Below, piece after piece: positions 31,481-39,310 of a stretch of 64,000 bases of DNA. Origin of the DNA: an archaeon. Its GTDB lineage: Archaea; Thermoproteota; Nitrososphaeria; Nitrososphaerales; UBA183. The position numbers and the translations under genes are program-made. Under the pieces are notes generated by a model. The model made no database searches. It was not told the DNA's origin and saw only the letters and a list, made by a program, of their open reading frames with translations. The DNA is taken from assembly GCA_021828185.1 (NCBI GenBank), contig JAKASI010000001.1, positions 558,001-622,000 on the forward strand. The letters run 5' to 3'. Each line of letters begins with the position of its first letter. Position 1 is the first letter of the stretch.

Positions 31481-32677
31481 CTATTCCTTCTGGATAACTT
31501 CAAAGGTCTTCGGCTTTCGCATCAGGGAGAAGATCAGGACAGGCGCCTCCATGACAGCTGCCTGGATGGCCAGCACCAACGTCTGGATGACCCTCTCATG
31601 ACTGTGAGTGTTCAGCCAGGCGCCCAGAGCGTAATATCCCAGGAACGCCACCGTACCGCATGAGAAGGCCGCCTCCAACGGCAGAGGCCACCTTGCCCCC
31701 ACCGACAGGCCGTAGAGGGTAAGGCCGATCGACGGAACGGCCATGAACCCGCAGTACAGCCGAGCTAGCACGAACGATCGCTCTGACCTTGAAAGGAGCG
31801 GGAGGGACTTGAGGCTCCCCCACAGCCAGCGCCTCCTCTGCCTGTACAGATCACGGACGGTGAATGGAGAAGCGATGTGGACGCTGTGAGGGATGAAGCC
31901 ATAGGTGAACCTGTGCGAGGCTCTGGTCCCGAACATCAGGTCCTCTCCCAGGCTCGCTGCCCCTCCATGGTCCCAGGTGATCTCCCTCTCTACGTTCCCT
32001 TTTGCCACGAGCCCCTCTCCGTGGATTAGCTTTGGTTTCCCAATGGTGGAGAACGTCGGGCAGGTGGCTATGCAGTCCGTGACCCGGAAGTTGTCTGCGA
32101 CCGAAGTGAGGAGGTTGGTGCCGTACCCCCTGTCAGTCCGGATGTAGCCATGGGCTATCTCCACGGGGGCATGGAACGCATACTCGAGGTACCCCTTTTC
32201 GGGGAAACTGTCGTCATCGAGGAATAGTATCTTGGTCGCTTCATCCTCAATCCCCTCGCGGATTCTGACCTGCCGCGCATACTCGAGTGCCCGCGCCTTG
32301 GCCCCGCTTCGCTTTGGCGTAACGAAATCGGAAGGGACCATGACCACTCTGTCTGCATCATAGGTGTTCTTGTCGTATTCCTCGATAACCACCCAGCTCT
32401 CGTACGGGAACCTCAGCTCATAGGAGCGCACGGTCTTTATTATCGCGTTGACGCTCTTTGGCGCCCTCCCACTCGTGCAGATCTGGACGATGAACCTCTT
32501 TGGATCTTTCTGGGGTCTTGAAGGGTCAGGGTCCAGCCTGCGCGTCAGCCACAGCCCCCAGCCGAGAAGCGCGATGTTGAAGTAGGACGGGAGCCAGATC
32601 AGCACCGACGCCGCGACCAGTGTGTCTGAAAGCATCTTTGACGGGGTGATGCGCCGTGGCAATTCATGATTTTGCAT
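31481..32677 (-). CDS. Membrane-bound family 2 glycosyltransferase
   Basis: This 398-residue protein has an N-terminal membrane helix (about 17-45), a GT2 catalytic domain and two to three C-terminal helices (about 310-385). Catalytic signatures are LFLDDDSFPEKG (DxD-type), HGEGLVAKGN, SLGEDLMFGTRAS (the ED base) and RQRRRWLWG (QxxRW-like). The layout is that of processive or single-transfer membrane GT2 enzymes, similar in outline to egghead-type beta-1,4-mannosyltransferases. It probably adds a sugar to a lipid or surface glycan. The stop falls two bases after tRNA-Asp, which lies on the other strand. Confidence 0.85.
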   Translation of the reverse strand: MQNHELPRRITPSKMLSDTLVAASVLIWLPSYFNIALLGWGLWLTRRLDPDPSRPQKDPKRFIVQICTSGRAPKSVNAIIKTVRSYELRFPYESWVVIEEYDKNTYDADRVVMVPSDFVTPKRSGAKARALEYARQVRIREGIEDEATKILFLDDDSFPEKGYLEYAFHAPVEIAHGYIRTDRGYGTNLLTSVADNFRVTDCIATCPTFSTIGKPKLIHGEGLVAKGNVEREITWDHGGAASLGEDLMFGTRASHRFTYGFIPHSVHIASPFTVRDLYRQRRRWLWGSLKSLPLLSRSERSFVLARLYCGFMAVPSIGLTLYGLSVGARWPLPLEAAFSCGTVAFLGYYALGAWLNTHSHERVIQTLVLAIQAAVMEAPVLIFSLMRKPKTFEVIQKE

Positions 32678-32733
32678 CTATCTTCTGGTTGATTGAGTGT
32701 TCTGACTTGCAGAACAGGAGAGGAATGGCCCGG

Positions 32734-32880
32734 CTATCTGAAGCTCAAACCGGCGGAGTCAAGGCGCTTTACGCAATCGGCGCACCTGAGTCCCCTGGGC
32801 GTTCTGTAGAGGGGCTCTCGCGCACCGCATTCAGGGCACGCCTTCGTGAAGCTCTGAGGACGGACAGGTGTCTTCTCCAC
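32734..32880 (-). CDS. 48-residue zinc-ribbon protein
   Basis: A short gene from GTG 32880 encodes MEKTPVRPQSFTKACPECG ... GLRCADCVKRLDSAGLSFR. Two C-x2-C knuckles, C15/C18 and C33/C36, form a zinc ribbon, a common archaeal design for small RNA- or DNA-binding and transcription-associated proteins. It lies in the gap between the glycosyltransferase and the DEAD-box helicase. The TATA-like palindromic CTTAAATA near 32964 could serve both this gene and the helicase. A longer plus-strand frame across it has no recognisable content. Confidence 0.65.
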   Translation of the reverse strand: MEKTPVRPQSFTKACPECGAREPLYRTPRGLRCADCVKRLDSAGLSFR

Positions 32881-33070
32881 GGCGACCGAGCCCTCGGGGG
32901 GTGGTTCTTATCCGCTACTGAACGCCCCGGTCGAGGTCAGCTGGCGAAATGACGCGCCCGAGTCTTAAATACTCGGCGGAGCCGGCCGCACCTGCTTTTC
33001 CCGTGCACGGAACCATCAATGAGAAGACTGATTCGTGAGATGCCATGCGGGTTCGTGAGGACGCACTAGC

Positions 33071-34288
33071 TTGAACAGCTTCGATGACCTGGGGCTCGAA
33101 CCCGCAGTGAAGAAGGGGGTGTCCTCTGCCGGATATCTGCGGCCATTCCCGATACAGGAGCAGGCAATCACCCCCCTCCTCGAAGGGAAGCACGTCATAG
33201 GCCAGGCGAAGGCAGGTTCAGGCAAGACTCTGGCGTTCGGGATACCGTTGGTGCAGTCGATACGGGAGAATCTCCCATGGGTACAGGGGCTCGTCCTCGC
33301 GCCAACGAGGGAGCTGGCTGTCCAGATAACCCTCGAGCTCCAGAAGATCGGGGCCTACACCGGAATCCGCGTCGTCACCATCTACGGCGGCCAGTCGATG
33401 AACATCCAGCTCGACGAGTTGCGACGCGGGGCCCACATCATCGTGGGGACCCCAGGCAGGGTCATCGACCATCTCAGGCGCGGGACCCTGAAGCTTGACT
33501 CCGTGAGGTTCGTCGTCATCGACGAGGCTGATGTGATGTTGGACATGGGGTTCATCGACGACGTGGACTACATTCTCGCGAAGACTCCGCCCGGGCGGCA
33601 GATGGCCCTGTTCTCGGCCACCATGCCGAAGGGGATTGTGCAGCTTTCTCACAGGTACATGCCCGAGCCGGTCAAGCTCATGGTGGATCTGGACGAGATG
33701 TCTCCTGCGACCCTGGAGCAGTTCTACGCCAGGGTGGAGAGGGACCAGAAGCTCGAGCTCCTCCTGGACGTCCTTGCCAAGGAGAACAGGAAGAGCGCAG
33801 TGGTGTTCTGCAGGACCAGGCGCGGCGCCATCAGGCTGGCGAAGGAGCTGGAGAGGAGGTTCCACACCGTCGTTTCCCTTCATGGGGATCTGACCCAGAA
33901 CCAGCGCGACCGCTCGATGGGGCTTTTCAGGACAGGGAAGGCGGACGTCCTCGTCGCCACCGACGTGGCCAGCAGGGGAATCGACGTCAGGCAGGTCGAC
34001 TGCGTGGTCAACTATGACGTCCCCGAAGACCCCACAGTCTACTTCCACAGGGTGGGGAGGACCGCCCGGGCCGGGGACATCGGGAGCTCGTACACCTTCG
34101 TCAGCAGGGACGAGTCTCCGGACTTCGCTCGGATCGTCGCCAGGGCGACCGCCCCCATCAAGCCCCTGCGAGAGGAGGACTCGAGAGCTCCGGCCGGGCC
34201 GACCCTCTCTTCGCGCGGGCCGAGGCCCTGGCGCCACCAGCGGGGAAGACGCATGGGTAATCCGAGGCACTTTCGGCGATATCGTTAA
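33071..34288 (+). CDS. DEAD-box RNA helicase
   Basis: This 405-residue helicase starts at TTG 33071. Motifs in order: Q motif FPIQEQAI, I AKAGSGKT, Ia APTRELAVQ, Ib TPGRVID, II DEAD (VVIDEADVMLD), III SAT (LFSATMP), IV VVFCRTRRGAIRLA, V ATDVASRGIDV and VI HRVGRTARAG. The C-terminal tail is short, basic and Arg/Gly-rich (RGPRPWRHQRGRRMGN), suited to RNA binding. It likely remodels RNA in translation or decay. aIF-1A follows 33 bases later, so the two may be co-transcribed. Confidence 0.95.
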   Translation: MNSFDDLGLEPAVKKGVSSAGYLRPFPIQEQAITPLLEGKHVIGQAKAGSGKTLAFGIPLVQSIRENLPWVQGLVLAPTRELAVQITLELQKIGAYTGIRVVTIYGGQSMNIQLDELRRGAHIIVGTPGRVIDHLRRGTLKLDSVRFVVIDEADVMLDMGFIDDVDYILAKTPPGRQMALFSATMPKGIVQLSHRYMPEPVKLMVDLDEMSPATLEQFYARVERDQKLELLLDVLAKENRKSAVVFCRTRRGAIRLAKELERRFHTVVSLHGDLTQNQRDRSMGLFRTGKADVLVATDVASRGIDVRQVDCVVNYDVPEDPTVYFHRVGRTARAGDIGSSYTFVSRDESPDFARIVARATAPIKPLREEDSRAPAGPTLSSRGPRPWRHQRGRRMGNPRHFRRYR

Positions 34289-34321
34289 TATCCGCCTGCT
34301 GTCGGCGCGGGGTGAAGTAGC

Positions 34322-34627
34322 GTGGGCAAGAGAAAGGTCCTCAGCGAGGCGAACCTGAAGGAGCTGGTAATGCCCCAGCAGGGAGAGATCCTGGGGAAGG
34401 CGGTCAAGATGACCGGAGGAGACCAGGTCATCGTGAAGTGCACGGATGGCGCCACCCGCAAATGCAGGATCAGGGGGAAGCTCAAGCGGCGGATGTGGAT
34501 CCGAGAAGGAGACATCGTCCTGGTCGCACCATGGGACTTCGACAACAGCAAGGCTGACATCATCTGGAGGTACATCAGCGCCCACGCCAGCTGGCTCGAA
34601 TCCAACGGGTACCTCAAGGGAGTCTAG
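34322..34627 (+). CDS. Translation initiation factor aIF-1A
   Basis: This 101-residue S1-like OB-fold protein starts at GTG 34322. It has the typical e/aIF1A blocks: MPQQGEILGKAVKMTGGDQV, VKCTDGATRKCRIRGKLKRR and MWIREGDIVLVAPWDF, followed by IIWRY. It binds the small ribosomal subunit A site with aIF1 and aIF2 during start selection. It sits downstream of the DEAD-box helicase. A perfect hairpin follows its stop. Length and sequence are standard, and this is a strong archaeal marker. Confidence 0.96.
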   Translation: MGKRKVLSEANLKELVMPQQGEILGKAVKMTGGDQVIVKCTDGATRKCRIRGKLKRRMWIREGDIVLVAPWDFDNSKADIIWRYISAHASWLESNGYLKGV

Positions 34628-34628
34628 G

Positions 34629-34651
34629 ACGACGGGCGTCTAGCCCGTCGT
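34629..34651 (+). terminator. Perfect 9-base-pair hairpin after aIF-1A
   Basis: Arms ACGACGGGC and GCCCGTCGT flank a GTCTA loop immediately after the aIF-1A stop and 15 bases before the LhgO-like gene. No T-run follows, so a classical archaeal terminator is uncertain; an RNA processing or regulatory structure is possible. Confidence 0.4.
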
Positions 34652-34666
34652 GCGACGGCAGAGACG

Positions 34667-35983
34667 ATGGCGAGTTCAGAGCGGGCGGACATCCTTGTCG
34701 TCGGTGCCGGAGTCCTGGGGGTCACGCTTTCGTACTGGCTCTCCAGCCTCTACGACTGCAAGATAGCCCTGGCCGACCTCGCCCAGGCTCCAGGGGCGCA
34801 CACCTCTTCTCGGAACACCGGCGTTATCCACAGGCCGTTCTATCTCGACCCGAGGAAGAAGAAGGTGTTCGCCAAGACCTCCCTGCTCTCCCATCCGTTG
34901 TGGGAGCGGCTCGCGAAAGACGGGGGCTTGCCCTGGAAGCCCGTCGGGACCATCAACGTGGCAGTCGACGAGAACGAGATCCGAACGCTCGCAAAGTACG
35001 GTGACTGGGGGGTGGAGAACGGGATGGAAGATTCCGAGATCGAGCTCCTTGACGGGAGGGCGGTCCGTTCTCGAGAACCGGAGGTGAGATGCAGGGCGGG
35101 TCTCCTGTCGAAGACAGACGTCTCCGTTGACTTCGGCGCGTTCACACGCCACCTGTGGAGGGTAGTCATATCCAGAGGGGTCAGATTCCTCGGTGGGTGC
35201 CGGGTCTCCTCGCTTCAGCAGGGGAGGGACGGCGAAGTCCGACTGCGGTCGGCCGCGGGGGTGCAGACTCTTTCCTGCAGGCTGCTCCTCAACGCCGCGG
35301 GGGGCGGTGCGCTCGAGATCGCCCATGCGCTTGGGCTGGCCCGGGAGTACGCGGCCCTCAACTTCAGGGGGGAGTACTGGGTGGTCGATGAGCCCTTCGC
35401 CCTGAGGGTAAATTCGAACATCTACAGGCCTCCCAGGTTCCCTCAGTATCCGTTCCTGGACCCCCACTTCGTCGTCCGGGCCGACGGTTCGAGGCAGATT
35501 GGGCCGAACGCCGTGGCCGTGCCTGGGCCGTATGTCTACTCCGGAGTCGGCCTGGCGGAACTGGGGGCGTTCCTGCGGCGACCGGTGGTCCCCAAGGCCA
35601 AGCTCCTGGCGAACCGCGGCTTCCTCTCCCTGCTCGCAGGCGAGTGGAGGAGCTCCCTGTCGAAGTCGGCGATGTGCGACAGGGTGAAGAAGTTCGTTCC
35701 CGGACTGAGCGCTGGGATGTTGCGGCGACGGGCAGTGTTTGGTGTCAGGAGCTCTGTGGTCGACTCCTCGGGGTTCGTCCCCGAAGCCCTGCTCCTCAAG
35801 GGCGAGGCCTCCGCCCACATCATCAACTTCAACTCTCCCGGGGCGACCGGCGCTCCGTCATACTCTGCCATGGTCGTCGACGAGCTCCGTTCCGCCGGCA
35901 TGCTCGAAGGGTTCGGAGCGCGAAGGGCTCCCGACTTCATCCCCGGATGGGAGTTCGACGCCGCTTCTGGCAGAGCCGCATGA
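34667..35983 (+). CDS. FAD-dependent 2-hydroxyacid (L-2-hydroxyglutarate-type) oxidase
   Basis: This 438-residue flavoprotein starts at ATG 34667. The N-terminal dinucleotide motif is DILVVGAGVLGVTLSYWL, followed by SSRNTGVIHRPFYLDP, the SxxNSGVIHxG-like block of LhgO/L2HGDH. RLLLNAAGGGALEIAHALGL and YRPPRFPQYPFLDPHFV (the NIYPVP-F-LG-H-like block) are also characteristic, and the C-terminus has INFNSPGATGAPSYSAMV. It would oxidise L-2-hydroxyglutarate or a similar acid, passing electrons to quinone or oxygen. No partner genes adjoin it. Confidence 0.83.
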   Translation: MASSERADILVVGAGVLGVTLSYWLSSLYDCKIALADLAQAPGAHTSSRNTGVIHRPFYLDPRKKKVFAKTSLLSHPLWERLAKDGGLPWKPVGTINVAVDENEIRTLAKYGDWGVENGMEDSEIELLDGRAVRSREPEVRCRAGLLSKTDVSVDFGAFTRHLWRVVISRGVRFLGGCRVSSLQQGRDGEVRLRSAAGVQTLSCRLLLNAAGGGALEIAHALGLAREYAALNFRGEYWVVDEPFALRVNSNIYRPPRFPQYPFLDPHFVVRADGSRQIGPNAVAVPGPYVYSGVGLAELGAFLRRPVVPKAKLLANRGFLSLLAGEWRSSLSKSAMCDRVKKFVPGLSAGMLRRRAVFGVRSSVVDSSGFVPEALLLKGEASAHIINFNSPGATGAPSYSAMVVDELRSAGMLEGFGARRAPDFIPGWEFDAASGRAA

Positions 35984-36052
35984 GGCTGCCGGGCCTGCTC
36001 CAGGAAGCGGACCACCGCTTCAACACATCTGCACAGGAATCTGCGGCCACTC

Positions 36053-37243
36053 TCAGCGGTACTTCTTGCGATAGCTGGCGAAGGTGAGGAGGTCGTAGGC
36101 GATCTTGACTCCCCCTCCTACGAAAGGTACAGCAGCGACCGCTTCGAGGCCGAGGATCCCCGCCGCAACGGGCCCACCCACGAAAGACCCCGTGCTCCTG
36201 GCAATGTTGGTCACGGCGTAGGCCTGCACCCGCTCCTCGCGCTGGAACATCTCTGTCATCAGCGCCTGGCGAGTGGGGACGTCCATCTGTGAAAGGCTCT
36301 GCCTGAGGAACAGGAAGATGACGGCGAGGGCGAGAGAGCCGGCAAGCCCCATCATGATAAGCAGCCCGCTCGAGACCAGGTGGGTGTAGACCATTGTTCT
36401 CAAGTTCCCGATTCTGAGCGAGATCACCGAGGCGCCATAGGTCGACGCCGCAGCGGCGACGCTTGCGACGAAGAAGATGCTTCCAAGAGCCTCGAGCTTC
36501 AACCCGTAGGTCGAATGAAACCAGATCGAGAGGAGATACGTTGTGACGAAGACACCCCCGAGGGCGTCCAGGGAGAAAAGAGCGGAGAGCCGGGTCACGT
36601 CCCTCCGGGCGCCGGGACCCAGATTCGCAAGCCCGGGCCTGACCGCGTGCCCCGAGTTCAGCCCGCGAGTCCTGCTGTAGACTCCGAAGAGGACAGCTCC
36701 GGCGAGGCCGAACCCCACGAAGACCGCCTGGAACGCGAGGTGGCTGTTCCCGAGCGCCCCGGGGCCAGCAGAAGCGAGCTGCCCCAGGGCGGCCGAGCTA
36801 TATCCGATTAGGTTGTATTTCCCGAACGCCTTCACCGACGCTCCAGCGGGCGCGAGGTCGGGGAGGGTCCCAGCCTCGATCGACTGGAACGGCCCCGCCT
36901 CGGTGCCGGTGCTGCTGATGTTTCCGACGAAGCAGGCGAAGATGATCAGCAAGGCCGAGGTGGTCAGAGCAAGCACCGCCCCGGCGAGGACCATCAAGAG
37001 GCTGAATGACTGCAGAAGCCGCCTCCTTCCGACCGACGCGTCCAGATACATCACGGCGATGTTGGAGAACGCGTTCCCGGCGAGGATGGCTGCAAGAGCC
37101 AGGCCCAGGAAGAGCCCCCCATAACCAAGGATCGTCAGGTAGAAGGGGAGGACAATGCTGAGGAGGCCCGATACGAACACGCGTACCCCTTTTGCGAGAT
37201 ATATCAGCCGCGGCCCAGGCGGACGGACCGAGTTCTCGCTCAA
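36053..37243 (-). CDS. Major facilitator superfamily transporter
   Basis: This 396-residue protein has about 12 hydrophobic helices. The loop after helix 2 reads MYLDASVGRRRLLQ, a version of the MFS GxxxDRxGRR motif, and a second cytoplasmic loop has RIGNLRTM. The substrate cannot be told from sequence. Its ATG overlaps the stop of the ChrB-like gene by four bases, so the two are translationally coupled; that could mean chromate or other oxyanion efflux. MFS proteins fused or coupled to ChrB-like domains are known in resistance clusters, but this link is inference. Confidence 0.85.
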   Translation of the reverse strand: MSENSVRPPGPRLIYLAKGVRVFVSGLLSIVLPFYLTILGYGGLFLGLALAAILAGNAFSNIAVMYLDASVGRRRLLQSFSLLMVLAGAVLALTTSALLIIFACFVGNISSTGTEAGPFQSIEAGTLPDLAPAGASVKAFGKYNLIGYSSAALGQLASAGPGALGNSHLAFQAVFVGFGLAGAVLFGVYSRTRGLNSGHAVRPGLANLGPGARRDVTRLSALFSLDALGGVFVTTYLLSIWFHSTYGLKLEALGSIFFVASVAAAASTYGASVISLRIGNLRTMVYTHLVSSGLLIMMGLAGSLALAVIFLFLRQSLSQMDVPTRQALMTEMFQREERVQAYAVTNIARSTGSFVGGPVAAGILGLEAVAAVPFVGGGVKIAYDLLTFASYRKKYR

Positions 37244-37713
37244 CTTCCGGGCTTCGAGTGCTCCAGTTTCACGGCTCCGCTGAGGCTAGCCTTGCAGTAT
37301 TCGTAGAGGGCGTCGTACAGGGGGAACTGGATCCTCATGTTCTCGAAGTCGTCTCGGGCTACAAGCCTGAACCCTGCGGCTGCCGCCTCCAGGCCGGCCG
37401 ATTCACGGGGCGCGTCTGGAATCTTGGAATCCGCCCCCCGGACTATCTTAGCCAGCTCCAGGAGCGCCCGGTCCCTGAGCCCGTACTTCCTGACAATCGC
37501 GTCGAAGCTGACATAATCTCTCCCCCCTTCCTTGTAGTGCGTCAGTTCGGCTCCGGCCGCGTCGAATGGGATGGCCTCCTCCTCCTTCGCCACCGCAGCC
37601 ACCCTGTCGGCGGGGACGAAGAGGAACTCCGCACCCGGATCGACGAACCTCTTGATGAGCCAAGGGCAGGCTATCCTGTCCACCTTCGCATGCTCCCGCG
37701 TGACCCACTTCAT
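37240..37713 (-). CDS. ChrB C-terminal-domain protein (chromate-resistance type)
   Basis: This 157-residue protein opens MKWVTREHAKVDRIACPWLIKRFVDPGAEFLFVPADRV, the characteristic ChrB_C block with conserved R-x-x-C-x-W-L-I-x-R-F-x-D. It then has PFDAAGAELTHYKEGGRDYVSFDAIVRKYGL and ends in a helical region. In bacteria this domain forms the second half of ChrB or stands alone in chromate resistance and metal-response operons. Its biochemistry is unclear. It is coupled to the downstream MFS gene by a 4-base overlap. Confidence 0.88.
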   Translation of the reverse strand: MKWVTREHAKVDRIACPWLIKRFVDPGAEFLFVPADRVAAVAKEEEAIPFDAAGAELTHYKEGGRDYVSFDAIVRKYGLRDRALLELAKIVRGADSKIPDAPRESAGLEAAAAGFRLVARDDFENMRIQFPLYDALYEYCKASLSGAVKLEHSKPGS

Positions 37714-37747
37714 CGGCGCATCATGGGACTGGTTCCCGCTCGTCTAT

Positions 37748-38461
37748 CTAAGGGCTGCCCCCCTTCTGCCCGCAGTAGGCAAAGACCGTCCCTCCCGTCA
37801 ACCTCTCGGTCGCGATGGTTCGGAATCCATTGTTCTCCATGGCGCCCACGATCTCCTCGTCCCACGAAGATCCATCGATGATGGCCGGGAGGTTCTCGTA
37901 GGTGTACGCAGAGCTGCGCCTGGCGAAACGTAGAAGGAGCCCTGCCCAGCGGAGCCCGCCCTGGATGTAGAGTCCGAGGAACGGAGCGAGCACCCCCCTC
38001 GGTCGCGCGAAATCGTAAAGCGCCACCACTCCTCCTGCCCTGGTGACCCGACCGAGCTCTTCGGCGAACTTCGAGGTCCTGACGTATTTCGCGACGTAGC
38101 AGCTGACGACCGAGCCGAACGAAGCGTCGGGGAAGGGGAGCGATTCTGCATCCCCATTCACCATCAGCGCGGTGTTGCGCAGCCGCTTCTCGCGCCCGAC
38201 CGTTATCATCTCCCTGCTGAGGTCGACTCCGACGAACTTCCTGCGCGAGCCCGTCAGCCGCTCCTCAAGCAGGAGGGTGCCGCACCCCACGTCCAGGATG
38301 AAACCTCCCCTCCCGGCCCCAAGGCGCCGCATGGCCCAGAGCTTCCAATACCTGTCCTGGAACAGGGTGGCGTAGTCCACCGCGGTGTCATACGAACCGG
38401 CGAGTCCGTGGAAAAGCCGCAGAGCCGTGCCGTGCGTCTCCCCCACTTCTTCGGAAACCAC
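37748..38461 (-). CDS. Class I SAM-dependent methyltransferase (UbiE/MenG-like)
   Basis: This 237-residue protein has the SAM motif FILDVGCGTLLLEERL, the acidic strand KFVGVDLSREMITVGREK, GDAESLPFPDASFGSVVSCY (motif II, typical of UbiE-type enzymes) and RVTRAGGVVALYDFARP. The WKLWAMRRLG N-terminal region also resembles UbiE/Coq5. It may methylate a quinone or other small lipid-like molecule. It is divergent from a membrane protein gene at 38549 that could belong to the same lipid or quinone pathway, and upstream of the ChrB/MFS pair on the same strand. Confidence 0.85.
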   Translation of the reverse strand: MVSEEVGETHGTALRLFHGLAGSYDTAVDYATLFQDRYWKLWAMRRLGAGRGGFILDVGCGTLLLEERLTGSRRKFVGVDLSREMITVGREKRLRNTALMVNGDAESLPFPDASFGSVVSCYVAKYVRTSKFAEELGRVTRAGGVVALYDFARPRGVLAPFLGLYIQGGLRWAGLLLRFARRSSAYTYENLPAIIDGSSWDEEIVGAMENNGFRTIATERLTGGTVFAYCGQKGGSP

Positions 38462-38548
38462 TGGACGAGACGGCGCGCCCGCCTTTTATGTCCGTTCCTC
38501 GCCCGGCCGCAACAATTCAATAATCGAGCGGGGGTGAGGGCATGAATC

Positions 38549-39253
38549 TTGGGCGAAGTCGACCACACGAGGGCAAACGAATGGTGGGTTCCCCGGTTCG
38601 GCCCGAGAAGGTTCAGGCTGCTGGTGGGGCTCAGCTTCTACCCGTATACGCTCATGAACGGGTGCTATGTGCTGATCGGCTCTCTTCTCGCCCCCGTCGT
38701 CCACTACGATAGGATGGCGGGGATGTTCGCGGTCTATCTCCTCGAAGTCGGGGTCGCTGCCCACTCCCTGGATGCCATGGGGTCAAACAGGCCCTGGGGT
38801 GGACTCCTTACGAAGTCCCAGCTCGCTCTGCTTGCGATGTCGGGCCTCATACCGGGCCTGGCGGTCGGCCTCTTCTACGCGCTGAGCTACGCGATTCTCC
38901 TCCTGCCGCTGGGAGCGCTGGAGCTCTTCTTCCTCCTCTCCTACAACCTGGAGTGGTTCGGCGGGACCTTCCACACAGACTTCTGGTTCGCCGCCTCGTG
39001 GGGGCTCCTCCCAGTCCTGGTAGGATACGCCGCCCAGACCAACACGCTGGGCGTAGATTCGCTGGCCGCAGGACTCTTCGGCTTCTTCACAGCCTACGTC
39101 GAGATCAATGCCTCCAGGCCCTACAGGGAGCTCAGGAGCCAGGATGGCGGTCCATCTGCGATCGCTGCAAGGCTCGAGTCGATTCTTAAGGGGGTCGTGG
39201 CCAGCGTCCTGGCTGCCGCCGCCTTCCTCCTCGCGTTTTCACTCCTCAGATGA
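38549..39253 (+). CDS. Polytopic membrane protein, possibly UbiA-prenyltransferase-like
   Basis: This 234-residue protein from TTG 38549 has about seven hydrophobic helices. After the second helix comes EVGVAAHSLDAMGSNRPWGG, and between later helices YNLEWFGGTFHTDFWF; the spacing is reminiscent of UbiA-type enzymes, but the canonical NDxxDxxxD motif is absent. The family is therefore unproven. It is divergent from the UbiE-like methyltransferase, with a gap of under 90 bases, so both could share a promoter region. The C-terminus is a single helix after an RELRSQDGG loop. Confidence 0.55.
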   Translation: MGEVDHTRANEWWVPRFGPRRFRLLVGLSFYPYTLMNGCYVLIGSLLAPVVHYDRMAGMFAVYLLEVGVAAHSLDAMGSNRPWGGLLTKSQLALLAMSGLIPGLAVGLFYALSYAILLLPLGALELFFLLSYNLEWFGGTFHTDFWFAASWGLLPVLVGYAAQTNTLGVDSLAAGLFGFFTAYVEINASRPYRELRSQDGGPSAIAARLESILKGVVASVLAAAAFLLAFSLLR

Positions 39254-39310
39254 GCGTTACGGACTCCAGCGAAGCAGACCAGGCCACCCGCGCGAAGCCC
39301 ACGGTCGCGT

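Noticed and set aside
32656..32952. 98-codon plus-strand open frame
   Set aside because: No recognisable content; the minus-strand zinc ribbon inside it has a clear motif and start.
33218..34585. 455-codon minus-strand open frame
   Set aside because: It lies wholly opposite the DEAD-box helicase and aIF-1A genes, whose motifs are complete; its composition (runs of P, R, G) is that of a GC-rich antisense shadow.
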